Counted from the stretch's first letter, positions 1 through 9,838 are shown. The stretch is 64,000 bases of DNA from Alphaproteobacteria bacterium (GCA_017308235.1 JAFKFL010000018.1:1-64000), one strand, 5' to 3'. Notes: generated by a model from the letters alone, not told the origin. Numbers and translations: made by a program.

Positions 1-450
1 GGTGTCGATTTCGGTGCGCCGATCGGCACGCCGATCTTCGCCGCCGGCGCCGGCAAAGTGGTGATGGCCGGATCCAACGGCGGCTACGGAATCTTCGTGA
101 AGCTGCAACATACGAGCCAGATCGGCACCGGCTACGGACACATGTCGAGACTGGGACCCGGCATCCGGCCCGGCGTCTCGGTCCGTCAGGGACAGGTGAT
201 CGGCTTCGTCGGCTCCACAGGCCTCTCGACCGGGCCGCACTTGCACTACGAGTTCTACCGCAATGGACATCCGGTCAATCCGCTGGCCCAGAAATTCGCG
301 ATGCGCGCGATGGTTGGTGGCAAGGACCTCGCGCGCTTCAGGGTGCTGTCGCGGCAATATCTCAATGAGCTGAAGAACGCGCCTCCGATCGCGGAAGCAT
401 CGGCGCCGGCCAAGGCCAAAGAGAACGCGCAGTTCGCCCGGGACGAATAG
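1..450 (+). CDS. M23 family metallopeptidase, C-terminal part (5' end outside window)
   Basis: The reading frame is open from base 1 to a TAG at 448-450, giving the last 149 residues. It matches the LytM/M23 zinc endopeptidase fold, which cleaves peptide crosslinks of peptidoglycan in the periplasm, or acts as an amidase activator when degenerate. Visible signature: GVDFGAP at the left edge (its Asp is a zinc ligand; the preceding His lies outside the window), YGHMS around residue 45-49, and the HLHYEF motif near residues 80-85 with the remaining zinc and catalytic histidines. An intact metal site suggests an active enzyme. About 65 residues after the domain are Ala/Lys-rich and probably disordered. 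The gene ends against clpB in convergent orientation, with a shared hairpin between them. The N-terminal signal or coiled coil cannot be seen. Confidence 0.9.
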   Translation, partial: GVDFGAPIGTPIFAAGAGKVVMAGSNGGYGIFVKLQHTSQIGTGYGHMSRLGPGIRPGVSVRQGQVIGFVGSTGLSTGPHLHYEFYRNGHPVNPLAQKFAMRAMVGGKDLARFRVLSRQYLNELKNAPPIAEASAPAKAKENAQFARDE

Positions 451-465
451 AGCGCGCAAACAAAA

Positions 466-495
466 AGGCCGTCCGCTTCATGCAGCGGACGGCCT
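466..495 (-). terminator. Rho-independent terminator of clpB
   Basis: A perfect 12-bp inverted repeat (AGGCCGTCCGCT / AGCGGACGGCCT) encloses a 6-nt loop. Read on the minus strand, the stem is followed by a run of T (positions 466-462 complement), so it fits termination of clpB. On the plus strand there is no T-run, but the same stem also follows the M23 gene stop codon by 16 bp. Confidence 0.85.
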
Positions 496-529
496 CTTGC
501 CGTGTTCTATCCAGTGCGATCGCCAGCGA

Positions 530-3136
530 TCAATCTGCCGCTTCGCTCATCACCCGCTCCCCATCGACGGTGAGCTCGCCTTTATCGACACCGATCTCCA
601 CCGTCTGGCCGTCCGCGATCTTTCCTTCGAGCAGCAAGGTCGCCAGCGGGTTCTGCAAGCTGCGCTGGATCACCCGCTTCAGCGGACGAGCACCATAGAC
701 CGGATCGTAACCGCGGTTCGCCAACCACTGCAGCGCCTTGCTGTCGAACGTGAGCGTGATCTTGCGATCGCTCAGCAGCTTGCGCAGACGGTTGAGCTGG
801 ATCTCAACGATGTCCGTCATGTTGGCGCGGCTCAGCCGGCTGAACAGCAGGATCTCGTCGAGGCGGTTGAGGAACTCCGGCCGGAAAGCGCGGCGCACCT
901 CTTCCATCACCTGCTCGCGCACCGTGTCGGTCGATTCGCCTTCCTTCAGCGCCGCGAGATAGGAGCTGCCGAGATTGGACGTGAGCACGATCAACGTGTT
1001 CTTGAAATCGACAGTACGACCCTGACCGTCGGTAAGGCGGCCATCGTCGAGCACCTGCAACAGGACGTTGAACACGTCCGGGTGCGCCTTCTCGACCTCG
1101 TCGAACAGGATCACCTGGTAGGGACGTCGCCGTACCGCTTCGGTCAGCACACCGCCCTCGTCATAACCGACATAGCCCGGAGGCGCGCCGATCAGCCGGC
1201 TGACCGCATGCTTCTCCATGAACTCGCTCATGTCGATGCGCACCATCGCCTGGTCGTCGTTGAACAGGAATTCGGCGATCGCCTTGGTGAGCTCGGTCTT
1301 GCCGACGCCGGTCGGTCCCAGGAAGAGGAACGACCCGATGGGCCGGTTAGGATCCTGCAGGCCGGCACGAGCGCGACGCACGGCGTTGGCCACGGCGTGG
1401 ATCGCCTCGTCCTGGCCGATGACGCGCTTGCCGATCTGCTCTTCCATGCGCAGGAGTTTGGCACGCTCGCCCTCGAGCATCTTGTCGACGGGGACGCCCG
1501 TCCAGCGCGACACCACGGCAGCGATGTCTTCGGGCGTGACTTCCTCTTTCACGCCCTTGCCGCCCTGGACGGCGTGACCTTCGGCTTCCTTGAGCTTCTT
1601 CTCGAGGTCGGGGATCACGCCATAGGTGAGCTCGCCCGCGCGACCGAGTTCGCCCTTGCGCTGGGCGATCTCGAGCTCAGAGCGCGCCTTGTCGAGCTGC
1701 TCCTTGATCTTCTGTGAATCAGCGAGCTTGTCCTTGGCCGACTTCCACTGTGCCGTGAGCTCAGCAGACTTCTGCTCGAGCTCGGCCAGTTCCTTGTCCA
1801 GCCGCTCCAGCCGGTCGCGCGACGCCTGATCGCTCTCTTTCTTGAGCGCTTCGCGCTCGATCTTGAGCTGGATCACGCGCCGGTCGAGCTCGTCCAGCTC
1901 CTCCGGCTTGCTGTCGACCTGCATCCGGATTCGGCTTGCCGCCTCGTCCATCAAGTCGATCGCTTTATCGGGCAGGAAACGGTCGGTGATGTAGCGGTTG
2001 GAAAGCGTCGCCGCCGCCACGATGGCGGCATCGGCGATGCGAACACCGTGATGGAGTTCGTACTTCTCCTTGAGGCCGCGCAGGATCGAGATCGTGTCCT
2101 CAACCGTGGGTTCGGCCACGAACACCGGCTGGAAGCGGCGAGCAAGAGCCGCATCCTTCTCGATGTGCTTGCGGTACTCGTCGAGCGTGGTGGCACCGAC
2201 GCAATGCAGCTCGCCACGCGCCAGCGCAGGCTTCAGCATGTTCGAGGCGTCCATCGCGCCATCGGCTTTGCCGGCGCCGATCAGCGTGTGCAGCTCGTCG
2301 ATGAAGACAATGATGTCGCCTTCAGCCGCCGCAATCTCCGATAGCACGGCCTTCAGCCGTTCCTCGAACTCCCCGCGGTACTTCGCACCCGCGACCATGG
2401 CGCCAAGGTCAAGCGCCATCAGCTTCTTGCCCTTGAGCGACTCAGGCACGTCGTCGTTGACGATGCGCAACGCCAGCCCCTCGGCGATGGCGGTCTTGCC
2501 GACGCCGGGCTCGCCGATCAGCACGGGATTGTTCTTGGTTCGGCGGCTCAGCACCTGGATGGTGCGCCGGATCTCCTCGTCGCGACCGATCACCGGGTCG
2601 AGCTTGCCGTCGCGTGCGGCCTGCGTGAGGTCGCGGGCATATTTCTTGAGCGCGTCGTAGCTGCCCTCGGCTGAGGGCGAATCGGCGGTGCGACCCTTGC
2701 GCAACTCGGCGATTGTCTTCTCGAGCGCCTGCGGCTTCACGCCGCCCTTTGCCAGGGCCTCGGCCGCGTCGGTGCCCTTGGCCAGCGCCAATGCCATCAG
2801 CATGCGCTCGACCGTGACGAACGAATCGCCCGCCTTCTCGGCGATGGCCTCGGCCTGATCGAAAATGCGCGCCGTTTCAGGCGCCATGTAGATTTGCCCG
2901 GCCCCCTGTCCTTCGACCTTGGGCTGCTTGGCAAGCGTCACTTCGACGGCGCGATGCACAGCCCGCGAATCGCCACCGGCGGAAGCAATCAGATTGGCGG
3001 CGAGCCCCTCCGGGTCGTCGAGCAGCACCTTCAGCAGGTGGTCTGGAACGAAACGCTGGTGCCCCGAACGCAGCGCCAGCATCTGGGCGCTCTGCAGGAA
3101 GCCCCGCATGCGCTCCGTGTATTTCTCCTGGTTCAT
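530..3136 (-). CDS. clpB: ATP-dependent disaggregase ClpB
   Basis: This 868-residue Hsp100 chaperone works with DnaK/DnaJ to pull polypeptides out of aggregates in the cytosol. Order of parts: Clp N domain (about 1-145), first AAA+ module with Walker A GEPGVGKT near residue 208, a long Glu/Lys/Arg-rich coiled-coil middle domain (about 400-520) that distinguishes ClpB from ClpA and ClpC, and second AAA+ module with Walker A GPTGVGKT near residue 608 followed by a ClpB-type C-terminal domain. Length and N-terminus match the family, so the ATG at 3136 is accepted. It is the last gene of the run prfA-prmC-DUF4167-clpB, but a strong heat-shock promoter candidate lies in the gap upstream, so it is probably transcribed on its own under stress. 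A clear terminator follows. Confidence 0.98.
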   Translation of the reverse strand: MNQEKYTERMRGFLQSAQMLALRSGHQRFVPDHLLKVLLDDPEGLAANLIASAGGDSRAVHRAVEVTLAKQPKVEGQGAGQIYMAPETARIFDQAEAIAEKAGDSFVTVERMLMALALAKGTDAAEALAKGGVKPQALEKTIAELRKGRTADSPSAEGSYDALKKYARDLTQAARDGKLDPVIGRDEEIRRTIQVLSRRTKNNPVLIGEPGVGKTAIAEGLALRIVNDDVPESLKGKKLMALDLGAMVAGAKYRGEFEERLKAVLSEIAAAEGDIIVFIDELHTLIGAGKADGAMDASNMLKPALARGELHCVGATTLDEYRKHIEKDAALARRFQPVFVAEPTVEDTISILRGLKEKYELHHGVRIADAAIVAAATLSNRYITDRFLPDKAIDLMDEAASRIRMQVDSKPEELDELDRRVIQLKIEREALKKESDQASRDRLERLDKELAELEQKSAELTAQWKSAKDKLADSQKIKEQLDKARSELEIAQRKGELGRAGELTYGVIPDLEKKLKEAEGHAVQGGKGVKEEVTPEDIAAVVSRWTGVPVDKMLEGERAKLLRMEEQIGKRVIGQDEAIHAVANAVRRARAGLQDPNRPIGSFLFLGPTGVGKTELTKAIAEFLFNDDQAMVRIDMSEFMEKHAVSRLIGAPPGYVGYDEGGVLTEAVRRRPYQVILFDEVEKAHPDVFNVLLQVLDDGRLTDGQGRTVDFKNTLIVLTSNLGSSYLAALKEGESTDTVREQVMEEVRRAFRPEFLNRLDEILLFSRLSRANMTDIVEIQLNRLRKLLSDRKITLTFDSKALQWLANRGYDPVYGARPLKRVIQRSLQNPLATLLLEGKIADGQTVEIGVDKGELTVDGERVMSEAAD

Positions 3137-3215
3137 CTCACTCTACCCTTTCATTTCGCGCCCCCGTCCAGCGGCAGGCGAAAGAGTGGACCCCTATCCG
3201 GGCATCCTGCACTCG

Positions 3216-3243
3216 ATATGGGGCGTGTCCGTGAAGGTACAAG
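3216..3243 (-). promoter_or_regulatory. Sigma-32 (RpoH) type heat-shock promoter for clpB
   Basis: On the minus strand the -35 element CTTGTA (3243-3238) is separated by 14 bp from the -10 element CCCCATAT (3223-3216). The RpoH consensus is CTTGAA, 13-15 bp, CCCCATNT, so there is one mismatch in the -35 and none in the conserved -10 positions. Transcription would begin near 3208, about 70 nt before the clpB ATG. ClpB is a classical RpoH target, which supports the assignment. Confidence 0.75.
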
Positions 3244-3610
3244 ACCGGATCATTGCTAAGGCTTTTCCGGGCACCTCGGGCACGCGCCGGCAATACCTTC
3301 GGCGGTCAAGGCCCAGATCGAGGCATGGCGCCGGACAGCCATCCGCTAGGAGCGCGAGCCGGAGACCCGGGAGGGGCGCAAGGGACTAAGCGGAAAGTGC
3401 GATCGTGCATGCGGGCCGGGCGCGACCACGCGCGCCCCGCCTACCATCACTTCGGGTATGGATCGGCCGCCGTCACGTCGGTCACGCTCCTGGCTTTTGT
3501 CGCAGGCGGATTAGGCCTCGTCCGAGCAGCCTTGACCGCGATCGGCTTCTGGGCGCCGACCCTTTTTCATCTATAGGGAAGCGCCACGCGTAGAGACGCG
3601 CGGCGGCACG
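3244..3610. other. Non-coding gap between DUF4167 gene and clpB promoter
   Basis: No convincing gene lies in the 474 bp between the DUF4167 stop (3611) and clpB (3136). The clpB promoter occupies 3216-3243. The rest is GC-rich, with short imperfect inverted repeats such as GCGCG around 3595-3605, just after the DUF4167 stop, but no T-run. Plus-strand ORFs here (for example 3253-3576) have Arg/Pro/Gly-rich translations without a ribosome-binding site. Confidence 0.5.
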
Positions 3611-4216
3611 CTAGCGCTCTCGGCGTCCGGTGGTCGGCGTGAATTCCGGAACGTCGGGCTGATCCTCAGCTGCTGGGTCGGCATCAGCATCGGCATCGGC
3701 GTTGGCTGAAGTACCGCGGCCGTTCTGCAGGAAAGCGACACCGCCCAAACCAGGCTCGCTCTCCCCTTGATCGTCGCCGCGATTGGCGCCGCGCTCGTCC
3801 TGCCCATAGCCGGCGCCGTTGCCATTGGCCTGGGGCGGCTGCTGGGGTTGGCCTGGTTGCTGCGGATTGCCCTGCTGGCCTTCCTCGCCACCCTCGCCCC
3901 AGCCCTGATTGTTGCGATGGGTGAAGCCACCCATGGTCTGGATCACGCGGAAATAATGGTCGGCGTACTGCCAGTAGGCTTCCGCCATGATCCTATCGCC
4001 CGACGCGCCCGCTTCGCGGGCAAGCGCCTGGTATTTGTCGAACACCTGGTGGGCGTTGCCGCGGACCCTCACATCGGGGCCGCTGCTATCGAAGATCTGA
4101 TTCCGGTTGGGCGGGCGGTTGGGATTGTGGCTGTGATGCTGCTTATGATGGCTATGGCCGCCGCCACCACCACCACTGCGACCGCCGCGCGACCGCTGAC
4201 GATTGTTTGGTCTCAT
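3611..4216 (-). CDS. DUF4167 domain-containing protein
   Basis: This 201-residue protein has a Gly/His-rich basic head (residues 1-35), a compact DUF4167 domain (about 38-100; recognisable by NRNQIFDSSGPDVRVRG and the following helical stretch with EAYWQYADHYFRVI), and a Gln/Asn-, Gly- and Asp-rich low-complexity tail. The tail includes an ADADADADP run coded by a GATGCC-type hexamer repeat at about 3680-3700. The family is confined mainly to alphaproteobacteria and sits between prmC and clpB in many of them. Its biochemical role is not known to me. The basic, disordered architecture next to translation genes would suit an RNA- or ribosome-associated protein, but that is inference. The ATG at 4216 gives the usual start MRPNNRQR. 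Confidence 0.9.
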   Translation of the reverse strand: MRPNNRQRSRGGRSGGGGGGHSHHKQHHSHNPNRPPNRNQIFDSSGPDVRVRGNAHQVFDKYQALAREAGASGDRIMAEAYWQYADHYFRVIQTMGGFTHRNNQGWGEGGEEGQQGNPQQPGQPQQPPQANGNGAGYGQDERGANRGDDQGESEPGLGGVAFLQNGRGTSANADADADADPAAEDQPDVPEFTPTTGRRER

Positions 4217-4396
4217 TTAACCTAGGGCCATTTATACGCCGGACGGTGTTGTTGTTCGCGAGCCCCTTTGCCCTTCCCGGGCGCCGTCACAGCTCAAAAT
4301 ATCGAGGTTGATTGCCCGTCAGCACTTGCCGGACCGAGCGAAGCCTCCCCAAGGGGCACAAGGAACGTAGTCGCAAAGCCGTGTTTTGCCAACCCT

Positions 4397-5215
4397 TTAA
4401 TGGCGAGCGGCGACCACTCTTTCAATACCGCCAAGATCCTTCCACGGCTGCAGCGGAACGAGCCCGGCAGAGGCAAAAATGGCCGCAATTTCATAGGCTT
4501 GCCCTTGTCCAACCTCGACGACGAGATGTCCGCCAGGAACAAGCAATCTGCGACCGGCGGCCGCGATGATCCGGTAGGCTGCCAAACCATCCGGCCCGCC
4601 ATCGAGCGCCTGCCGCGGCTCGAAATGGGCGACTTCGGGCATCAGTCGGGGGATCTCAGCCGATTCGATATAGGGCGGATTGGAAACCACGAGGTCGAAG
4701 GGCCCCTCAACCTGATCCTCCCAATCCGGCTGCCGCCAATCCCCGGTCAGGAGCGCCGTCCGGGCTTCGACACCCAAGGTCGACGCGTTGACCCTGGCCA
4801 CGTCCAAGGCATCACAGGAGATCTCGAAGCCGATGCCGCGCGCCTCGGGAAGCTCCTTCAGGAGCGTCAGCAGCAGGCAGCCCGAGCCAACGCCCAGATC
4901 AAGCAGACGCCAGGCGCGTTGGCGGTCAATCAGCAGCGACAGAGCAGCCTCGATGACCGTCTCGCTGTCTGGCCGCGGCACCAAGACGGCCGGCGTCACC
5001 TTGAATGGAAGTCCCCAGAATTCGCGCTCGCCCAGAATGTAGGCCATCGGCTCGTGCTGAAGCCGCCGGGCGGCAAGCGAACGCAAAGCTGTGGCGACCG
5101 CTACCGGCGCGACGTCGGAACTGCGTGCAATCAGCTCCTCAATCGACAGACCAGCGGCCTTCGCCAGCAGCAGGCGTGCCTCGAAACGGACATTGTCGAT
5201 ACCAGCAGCCGTCAA
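4397..5215 (-). CDS. prmC: Peptide chain release factor N5-glutamine methyltransferase
   Basis: PrmC (HemK) methylates the Gln of the GGQ motif in RF1 and RF2 using S-adenosylmethionine, which raises termination efficiency. Visible parts: an N-terminal helical domain, the SAM motif DLGVGSGCLLLTLL near residue 119, and the catalytic NPPY in VVSNPPYIES. The stop is at 4397. The start is uncertain: coordinates use TTG at 5215, which gives 272 residues and a head about 14 residues shorter than E. coli PrmC. The frame stays open through prfA, and a CTG at 5258-5260, overlapping the prfA TGA as CTGA, would restore a normal length (287 residues; head [16 protein letters not shown]). There is no ATG or GTG between. 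Coupling to prfA is expected, since PrmC modifies its product. Confidence 0.93.
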   Translation of the reverse strand: MTAAGIDNVRFEARLLLAKAAGLSIEELIARSSDVAPVAVATALRSLAARRLQHEPMAYILGEREFWGLPFKVTPAVLVPRPDSETVIEAALSLLIDRQRAWRLLDLGVGSGCLLLTLLKELPEARGIGFEISCDALDVARVNASTLGVEARTALLTGDWRQPDWEDQVEGPFDLVVSNPPYIESAEIPRLMPEVAHFEPRQALDGGPDGLAAYRIIAAAGRRLLVPGGHLVVEVGQGQAYEIAAIFASAGLVPLQPWKDLGGIERVVAARH

Positions 5216-5256
5216 CGCGACGGCCGTGTCGCGCAGCAGCGAACCATAGGTGGTGG

Positions 5257-6321
5257 TCAGCTCGCGAGCTCCGCAAGCCGCGTCGCCTCGTCTTCGGCGA
5301 TCAAAGCATCGATGATCTCGTCGAGCGCACGGCCCTCCATCACCTCGTCCAGCTTATAAAGCGTGAGGTTGATGCGATGGTCGGTCACACGACTCTGGGG
5401 GAAATTGTATGTCCGGATGCGTTCACTGCGATCGCCGCTGCCGACCTGCCCTTTGCGGTCGGCAGCCCGGGCATCATCCCGGCGCTGACGCTCGGCGTCG
5501 TAGAGCCGCGCGCGCAGGATCTTCATCGCCTTGGCCTTGTTCTTGTGCTGGCTCTTCTCGTCCTGCTGGCTGACCACGACACCGGTCGGGATATGAGTGA
5601 TGCGCACCGCCGAGTCCGTCGTGTTGACCGATTGGCCGCCGGGACCTGAGGCGCGGAAGACGTCGATGCGCAAATCCTTTTCGTCGATCTTAACGTCGAA
5701 CTCCTCGGCTTCTGGCAAAACGGCCACGGTGGCGGCCGAGGTATGGATCCGCCCCGACCCCTCAGTCGCCGGCACCCGCTGCACGCGATGCACGCCCGAT
5801 TCGAACTTCAGCCGCGCAAACACACCCTTGCCACTCACGGTGGCGATCGCCTCCTTGTAGCCGCCAATGCCGATGTCGGAGAGCTCCATGATCTCGAACT
5901 TCCAGCCGTGCTCGGCGGCATAGCGCTGATACATGCGGAAGAGATCGGCGGCAAAGAGTGCAGCCTCGTCGCCACCGGTGCCGGCGCGGATTTCCAGGAT
6001 CGCATTCTTCTCGTCGGCAGCGTCCTTGGGTAGCAGCATGCGCTTCACGGCGTGCTCGAGCACGGGCAGACGCTTCTTGAGTTCGGCAGCCTCTTCCTCG
6101 GCCATCGCCTTCATGTCGGGATCGGCGGCCAGTGCCTCGGTGTCCTTCAGCTCCCGCTCAGCCTTTCGCCATTCGTTGACCGCATCGACCAACGGCCCGA
6201 GATCGGCATATTCCTTCGAGGCCGCGACGAATTTCTGCGAATCGAGAGCCCCGCCGGAGAGCGCGGCCTGCAACTCCGCGTGCCGTGCCACGACCTGGTC
6301 GAGCTTCTGCAACAGCGACAT
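5257..6321 (-). CDS. prfA: Peptide chain release factor 1
   Basis: RF1 recognises UAA and UAG in the ribosomal A site and triggers peptide release. At 354 residues it has the normal length. The catalytic GGQ lies in [18 protein letters not shown], and the tripeptide anticodon region reads PAT in [14 protein letters not shown], as in RF1 rather than the SPF of RF2. The N-terminal domain 1 is a long helical hairpin rich in Ala/Glu/Lys. The gene begins 3 nt after the hisS stop and touches prmC, so hisS-prfA-prmC look co-transcribed. Confidence 0.98.
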   Translation of the reverse strand: MSLLQKLDQVVARHAELQAALSGGALDSQKFVAASKEYADLGPLVDAVNEWRKAERELKDTEALAADPDMKAMAEEEAAELKKRLPVLEHAVKRMLLPKDAADEKNAILEIRAGTGGDEAALFAADLFRMYQRYAAEHGWKFEIMELSDIGIGGYKEAIATVSGKGVFARLKFESGVHRVQRVPATEGSGRIHTSAATVAVLPEAEEFDVKIDEKDLRIDVFRASGPGGQSVNTTDSAVRITHIPTGVVVSQQDEKSQHKNKAKAMKILRARLYDAERQRRDDARAADRKGQVGSGDRSERIRTYNFPQSRVTDHRINLTLYKLDEVMEGRALDEIIDALIAEDEATRLAELAS

Positions 6322-6324
6322 CGC

Positions 6325-7566
6325 TTAGCCCTTGAGGGCGTCGACAAGCCTGTCGAGCGTCACTTCGGTTTGCGCGCTGCTGTCGAGGTCCTTGACCTGG
6401 GCGACCCCCTTGGCGAGCTCGTCGTCGCCGATGATGACGGCAGCACGCGCCCCAAGCTTGTTGGCCCGCTGCATGCGACGCTTCATGTTGCCGCGATAGT
6501 CCTGTTCGACGGCGATGCCGGCACGGCGCAGCGCCCGGGCAAGGCCAAGTGCCTTCGCCTCAGCGGCCGTTCCCAGCGGCACGATCACCACAGGCCGCGG
6601 CAGCGGCGCGGGCTCGTTGGCCAGCATCATCAGTCGCTCGATGCCGCCTGCCCAGCCGATGCCAGCGGTCGGCGGTCCACCCAGCTCCGCGATCAGGCCG
6701 TCGTAACGCCCGCCACCCAGCACCGTACCTTGGGCCCCGATATGCGTGGTCACGAACTCGAAGGCAGTGTGCGTATAATAGTCGAGGCCACGCACCAGGG
6801 CAGGATCGATCTCGAACGGGATGCCGGCCGCCGCAAGGCCTTCCTGCACCGCCGCGAAGAAGTCCCGGCTTTCGCTATTCAAATGGTCGCCAAACGACGG
6901 CGCTTCGGCGTTCACCGCTTTGTCGCCCTCGTCCTTGCTGTCGAGGATGCGCAGCGGATTGCGCTGCAACCGGTTCTTCGAGTCCTCCGAAAGCTGACCC
7001 TCGTGCGCCAGATAGTAGTCACGCAGGACGCTACGATAGGCCTGCCGTGATTGCGGGTCGCCCAGCGAATTGAGCTTGAGCACGCAGCGATCGAGAATGC
7101 CCAGCCGTTCCAGGATGTCGGCCGCGACCGAGATCACCTCGATGTCGGCCCCCGGTTCGGGCGCCCCCAGCACCTCGATGTCAATCTGATGAAACTGCCG
7201 CTGCCGGCCCTTTTGTGGCCGCTCGTAGCGGAACATCGGGCCGGCGGCGAAGATTTTCAGCGGAAGCTGCTGCGCCAGTTCGCCGTTGGAGATGAAGGCA
7301 CGGCATATGCCAGCCGTGTACTCCGGCCGCAGCGTCAGCGATTCGTTGCCACGATCGTTGAAGGTGTACATCTCCTTCGAGACGACGTCCGTCGTTTCGC
7401 CGATGCCGCGCGCGAACAGCTCCGTGAACTCGAAGATCGGAGTCGCCATCTCGCGATAACCATAGAGTCGTGCCACGTCGCGCGCCGTTTCCACGACGTG
7501 GGTGAAGCGCTTGTATTCGTCGGGAAGAAGATCGTGCGTGCCGCGCACGGGCTGGAGTTTGCTCAA
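6325..7566 (-). CDS. hisS: Histidine--tRNA ligase
   Basis: This class II aminoacyl-tRNA synthetase charges tRNA-His. It is 413 residues long, with motif 2 FRYERPQKGRQRQFHQ near residue 113, the histidine-binding signature around RGLDYYTHTAFEF, motif 3 GIGWAGGIERL, and the C-terminal anticodon-binding domain (about 325-413). The start is a TTG at 7566 giving MSKLQPVRGTHDLLP, which matches the conserved N-terminus. A GAGG sequence lies about 10 nt upstream. No ATG is available in this frame. It lies between ispG and prfA on the same strand. Confidence 0.97.
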   Translation of the reverse strand: MSKLQPVRGTHDLLPDEYKRFTHVVETARDVARLYGYREMATPIFEFTELFARGIGETTDVVSKEMYTFNDRGNESLTLRPEYTAGICRAFISNGELAQQLPLKIFAAGPMFRYERPQKGRQRQFHQIDIEVLGAPEPGADIEVISVAADILERLGILDRCVLKLNSLGDPQSRQAYRSVLRDYYLAHEGQLSEDSKNRLQRNPLRILDSKDEGDKAVNAEAPSFGDHLNSESRDFFAAVQEGLAAAGIPFEIDPALVRGLDYYTHTAFEFVTTHIGAQGTVLGGGRYDGLIAELGGPPTAGIGWAGGIERLMMLANEPAPLPRPVVIVPLGTAAEAKALGLARALRRAGIAVEQDYRGNMKRRMQRANKLGARAAVIIGDDELAKGVAQVKDLDSSAQTEVTLDRLVDALKG

Positions 7567-7612
7567 GTGACATCGCCTCGGGAAAGAACTGCCAGGGGAA
7601 AGCGAAACGCCG

Positions 7613-8761
7613 CTACTCTGCGGCGGCGCGATGTCGATCGGCTTCCTCGGCCTTGCCCGCAGTCTTCGCCGCCTCGATCTCGGCTGCCTTTTTCTCGATC
7701 AGCTCGACCAGGTGATCGACGATGCCGGCGTCCTTCAAACGATGATGCGGTACACCGGCGATGTAGACCTGATGGGTGCCGTTGCCGCCGCCCGTGAAGC
7801 CGATGTCGGTCTCGCGCGCTTCGCCCGGTCCGTTCACGACGCAGCCGATCACCGACACGGTCATCGGCGTGGTGATATGCGCCACGCGCTTCTCAAGCGT
7901 CTCGACGGTGCGGATCACATCGTATTGCTGGCGCGCGCAGGACGGGCAGGAAATGATATTGACGCCACGATGGCGCAGGTTCAGCGCCTTAAGCATCTCG
8001 AAGCCCACACGCACCTCTTCCTCGGGCTCGGCCGAGAGCGAGACGCGGATGGTATCGCCGATCCCTGCCCACAGAAGGGCCCCGAGCCCGATCGAAGACT
8101 TCACGGTGCCTGTGCGCAAAGCCCCCGCCTCGGTGACGCCGATGTGCAGCGGATAATCGCAGGCCTCGGAAAGTTGCTGATAGGCGGCGACCGCCAGAAA
8201 CACGTCCGACGCCTTCACGCTGATCTTGAAGTTGTGGAAATCGTGATCCTGCAGGATGCGTGCGTGATCAAGCGCCGACTCGACCATCGCCTCAGGGCAG
8301 GGCTCGCCATACTTCTCGAGGAGATCCTTCTCCAGGGAACCCGCATTGACGCCAATGCGCATGGACACGCCATGGTCCTTGGCGGCCTTCACCACCTCTC
8401 GTACGCGGTCGGCGCTGCCAATGTTGCCGGGGTTGATGCGCAGACAGGCCGCGCCTGCGTCGGCAGCCTCAATTGCGCGTTTATAGTGAAAATGGATGTC
8501 GGCCACGATCGGCACTTTCGAGGCCCTGACGATCCGAGGCAGGGCCGCCGTCGATTCCTCATCGGGGCAGGAGACGCGGATGATGTCGACGCCGGCTTCC
8601 TCGCAGCGCTGGATCTGCGCAATGGTCGCCTCGGCATCCGCCGTCAGGGTGTTGGTCATGGTCTGCACGGTAATCGGTGCGTCACCGCCCACCGGCACGG
8701 CGCCAACCATCACCCGCCGCGATTTGCGGCGTACGATATCGCGATAGGGCCTGATGCTCAT
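7613..8761 (-). CDS. ispG: 4-hydroxy-3-methylbut-2-en-1-yl diphosphate synthase (flavodoxin)
   Basis: IspG is the penultimate enzyme of the MEP isoprenoid pathway. It converts methylerythritol 2,4-cyclodiphosphate to HMBPP with a [4Fe-4S] cluster. The 382-residue protein has the N-terminal TIM barrel (from [15 protein letters not shown]) and the cluster-binding region with [11 protein letters not shown] and [16 protein letters not shown], which supplies the three Cys and one Glu ligands. The last 25 or so residues are an Ala/Lys/Glu-rich extension. The neighbours are rodZ-like (upstream, same strand) and hisS, an order common in alphaproteobacteria. Confidence 0.98.
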   Translation of the reverse strand: MSIRPYRDIVRRKSRRVMVGAVPVGGDAPITVQTMTNTLTADAEATIAQIQRCEEAGVDIIRVSCPDEESTAALPRIVRASKVPIVADIHFHYKRAIEAADAGAACLRINPGNIGSADRVREVVKAAKDHGVSMRIGVNAGSLEKDLLEKYGEPCPEAMVESALDHARILQDHDFHNFKISVKASDVFLAVAAYQQLSEACDYPLHIGVTEAGALRTGTVKSSIGLGALLWAGIGDTIRVSLSAEPEEEVRVGFEMLKALNLRHRGVNIISCPSCARQQYDVIRTVETLEKRVAHITTPMTVSVIGCVVNGPGEARETDIGFTGGGNGTHQVYIAGVPHHRLKDAGIVDHLVELIEKKAAEIEAAKTAGKAEEADRHRAAAE

Positions 8762-8845
8762 GCCGCCAATGTAGCGATGGGCGGGCAGCTTATCCAGCGA
8801 CCCGCGCTAACGGAAACGACGGCCGAAAATGCGGTTAGGCCGCCC

Positions 8846-9838
8846 TCAATGGGCGTCGATGATGCGGTACGCGATGCCGGCTGGTACGACATAGCTCTCG
8901 CCAGCCCGAACATAGGTCTGCGCGAGAATGTCGCCATTGGGCGAACGCAACTCAACCCAACTGTTCGACCGGACGATCACCTGGGTGTCCGACTTGGTCG
9001 GCGTTGCCACCACCATGGCACTGTCCGCATTGGTCGGCGGCGCGGGACGTGCGACGGCTTCCTGTGGATCGGCGGCAGGCGGCGGATTGCTTTGTGTTTC
9101 GACTGCAGGCGGTTGCGCCGCCAGCGCCTGCCCGGCTGCGGGGATCGTCATCATGACAGGCGGCGGAGCGGCAGGCACGGCGATCACCGCCGGTGGAGGC
9201 ACCAGTTGCACCTCGGTCGGCGATGGAGCAGCCGCGGGTGCCTGGGCCTGCCCCTCGGGTGCAGGCGCGCGATTCTTCACCGGCTGCACCTGAGTGGGTG
9301 TCACGACGGCGGGCGCAGAAGCGAGGTGAGCGGTCTCGCTCGTCGAGGCATCATTCTTCGGTGGACGCTCCGCCAGCAGGCGATCCGGCACCGGCGGTAC
9401 TTTCTCGGCAACGATCGTCTGTTGTTGCGGCAGGTAATGCCAGACCGCGTAGCCTGCAGCGATCACCAGCAGCACGGTCAGGACGGCAAGTCCTATCGGC
9501 GCGCGTCTTTCCGCCAATGGGAAATCCGCGGGTAACGAGACCGGACGCACAACGGGCAGCGAGCCGGAAATCTGATAGGCGGTCAGCACTTTCTGCGCAT
9601 CGAGGCCAAGATAGCTTGCGTAGCCGCGCAGAAACGCCGGAATGTAAGCAGCACCGGGAAGCTCCTCGAAGCGACCCTGTTCGATCGCCTTGAGGAAGGC
9701 AGCTCGGATGCGCAGACTCTTCGCGACTTCGTCGATCGTGATTCCGCGCTCTTCGCGCTGTTCTCTCAGCAGCCGACCAACAGCGTGTCCCGCCGTTGCA
9801 TCGTGCTCATTCGCTCGCCACTCAACCTGATCCGGCAT
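8846..9838 (-). CDS. RodZ-like helix-turn-helix membrane protein with shortened C-terminus
   Basis: The protein has 330 residues when started at the ATG at 9838 (MPDQVEW), which has GGGGA 8 nt upstream; the frame remains open to a TTG at 9898 without a comparable site. It has an N-terminal Cro/Xre-type HTH (about residues 20-90, VGRLLREQREERGITIDEVA through the GYASYLGLD motif), one membrane helix (about 145-165, LAVLTVLLVIAAGYAVWHYL), a long Pro/Ala/Gln-rich periplasmic linker, and the beginning of a DUF4115 domain (SWVELRSPNGDILAQTYV). RodZ links MreB filaments to the membrane in rod-shape control. The DUF4115 part stops soon after ESYVVPAG, missing the usual last strands, so this copy may be truncated. 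It lies upstream of ispG, as in many proteobacteria. Confidence 0.85.
   Translation of the reverse strand: MPDQVEWRANEHDATAGHAVGRLLREQREERGITIDEVAKSLRIRAAFLKAIEQGRFEELPGAAYIPAFLRGYASYLGLDAQKVLTAYQISGSLPVVRPVSLPADFPLAERRAPIGLAVLTVLLVIAAGYAVWHYLPQQQTIVAEKVPPVPDRLLAERPPKNDASTSETAHLASAPAVVTPTQVQPVKNRAPAPEGQAQAPAAAPSPTEVQLVPPPAVIAVPAAPPPVMMTIPAAGQALAAQPPAVETQSNPPPAADPQEAVARPAPPTNADSAMVVATPTKSDTQVIVRSNSWVELRSPNGDILAQTYVRAGESYVVPAGIAYRIIDAH

Noticed and set aside
3253..3576. 107-residue plus-strand ORF with a hydrophobic stretch in the clpB gap
   Set aside because: There is no ribosome site, the first half is Arg/Gly/Pro noise, and the start overlaps nothing functional. The hydrophobic end may be chance.
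3680..3700. GATGCC hexamer repeat as a variable tandem repeat locus
   Set aside because: It has only about three imperfect units, coding for the ADADAD tail of the DUF4167 protein. Too short to call a phase-variable tract.
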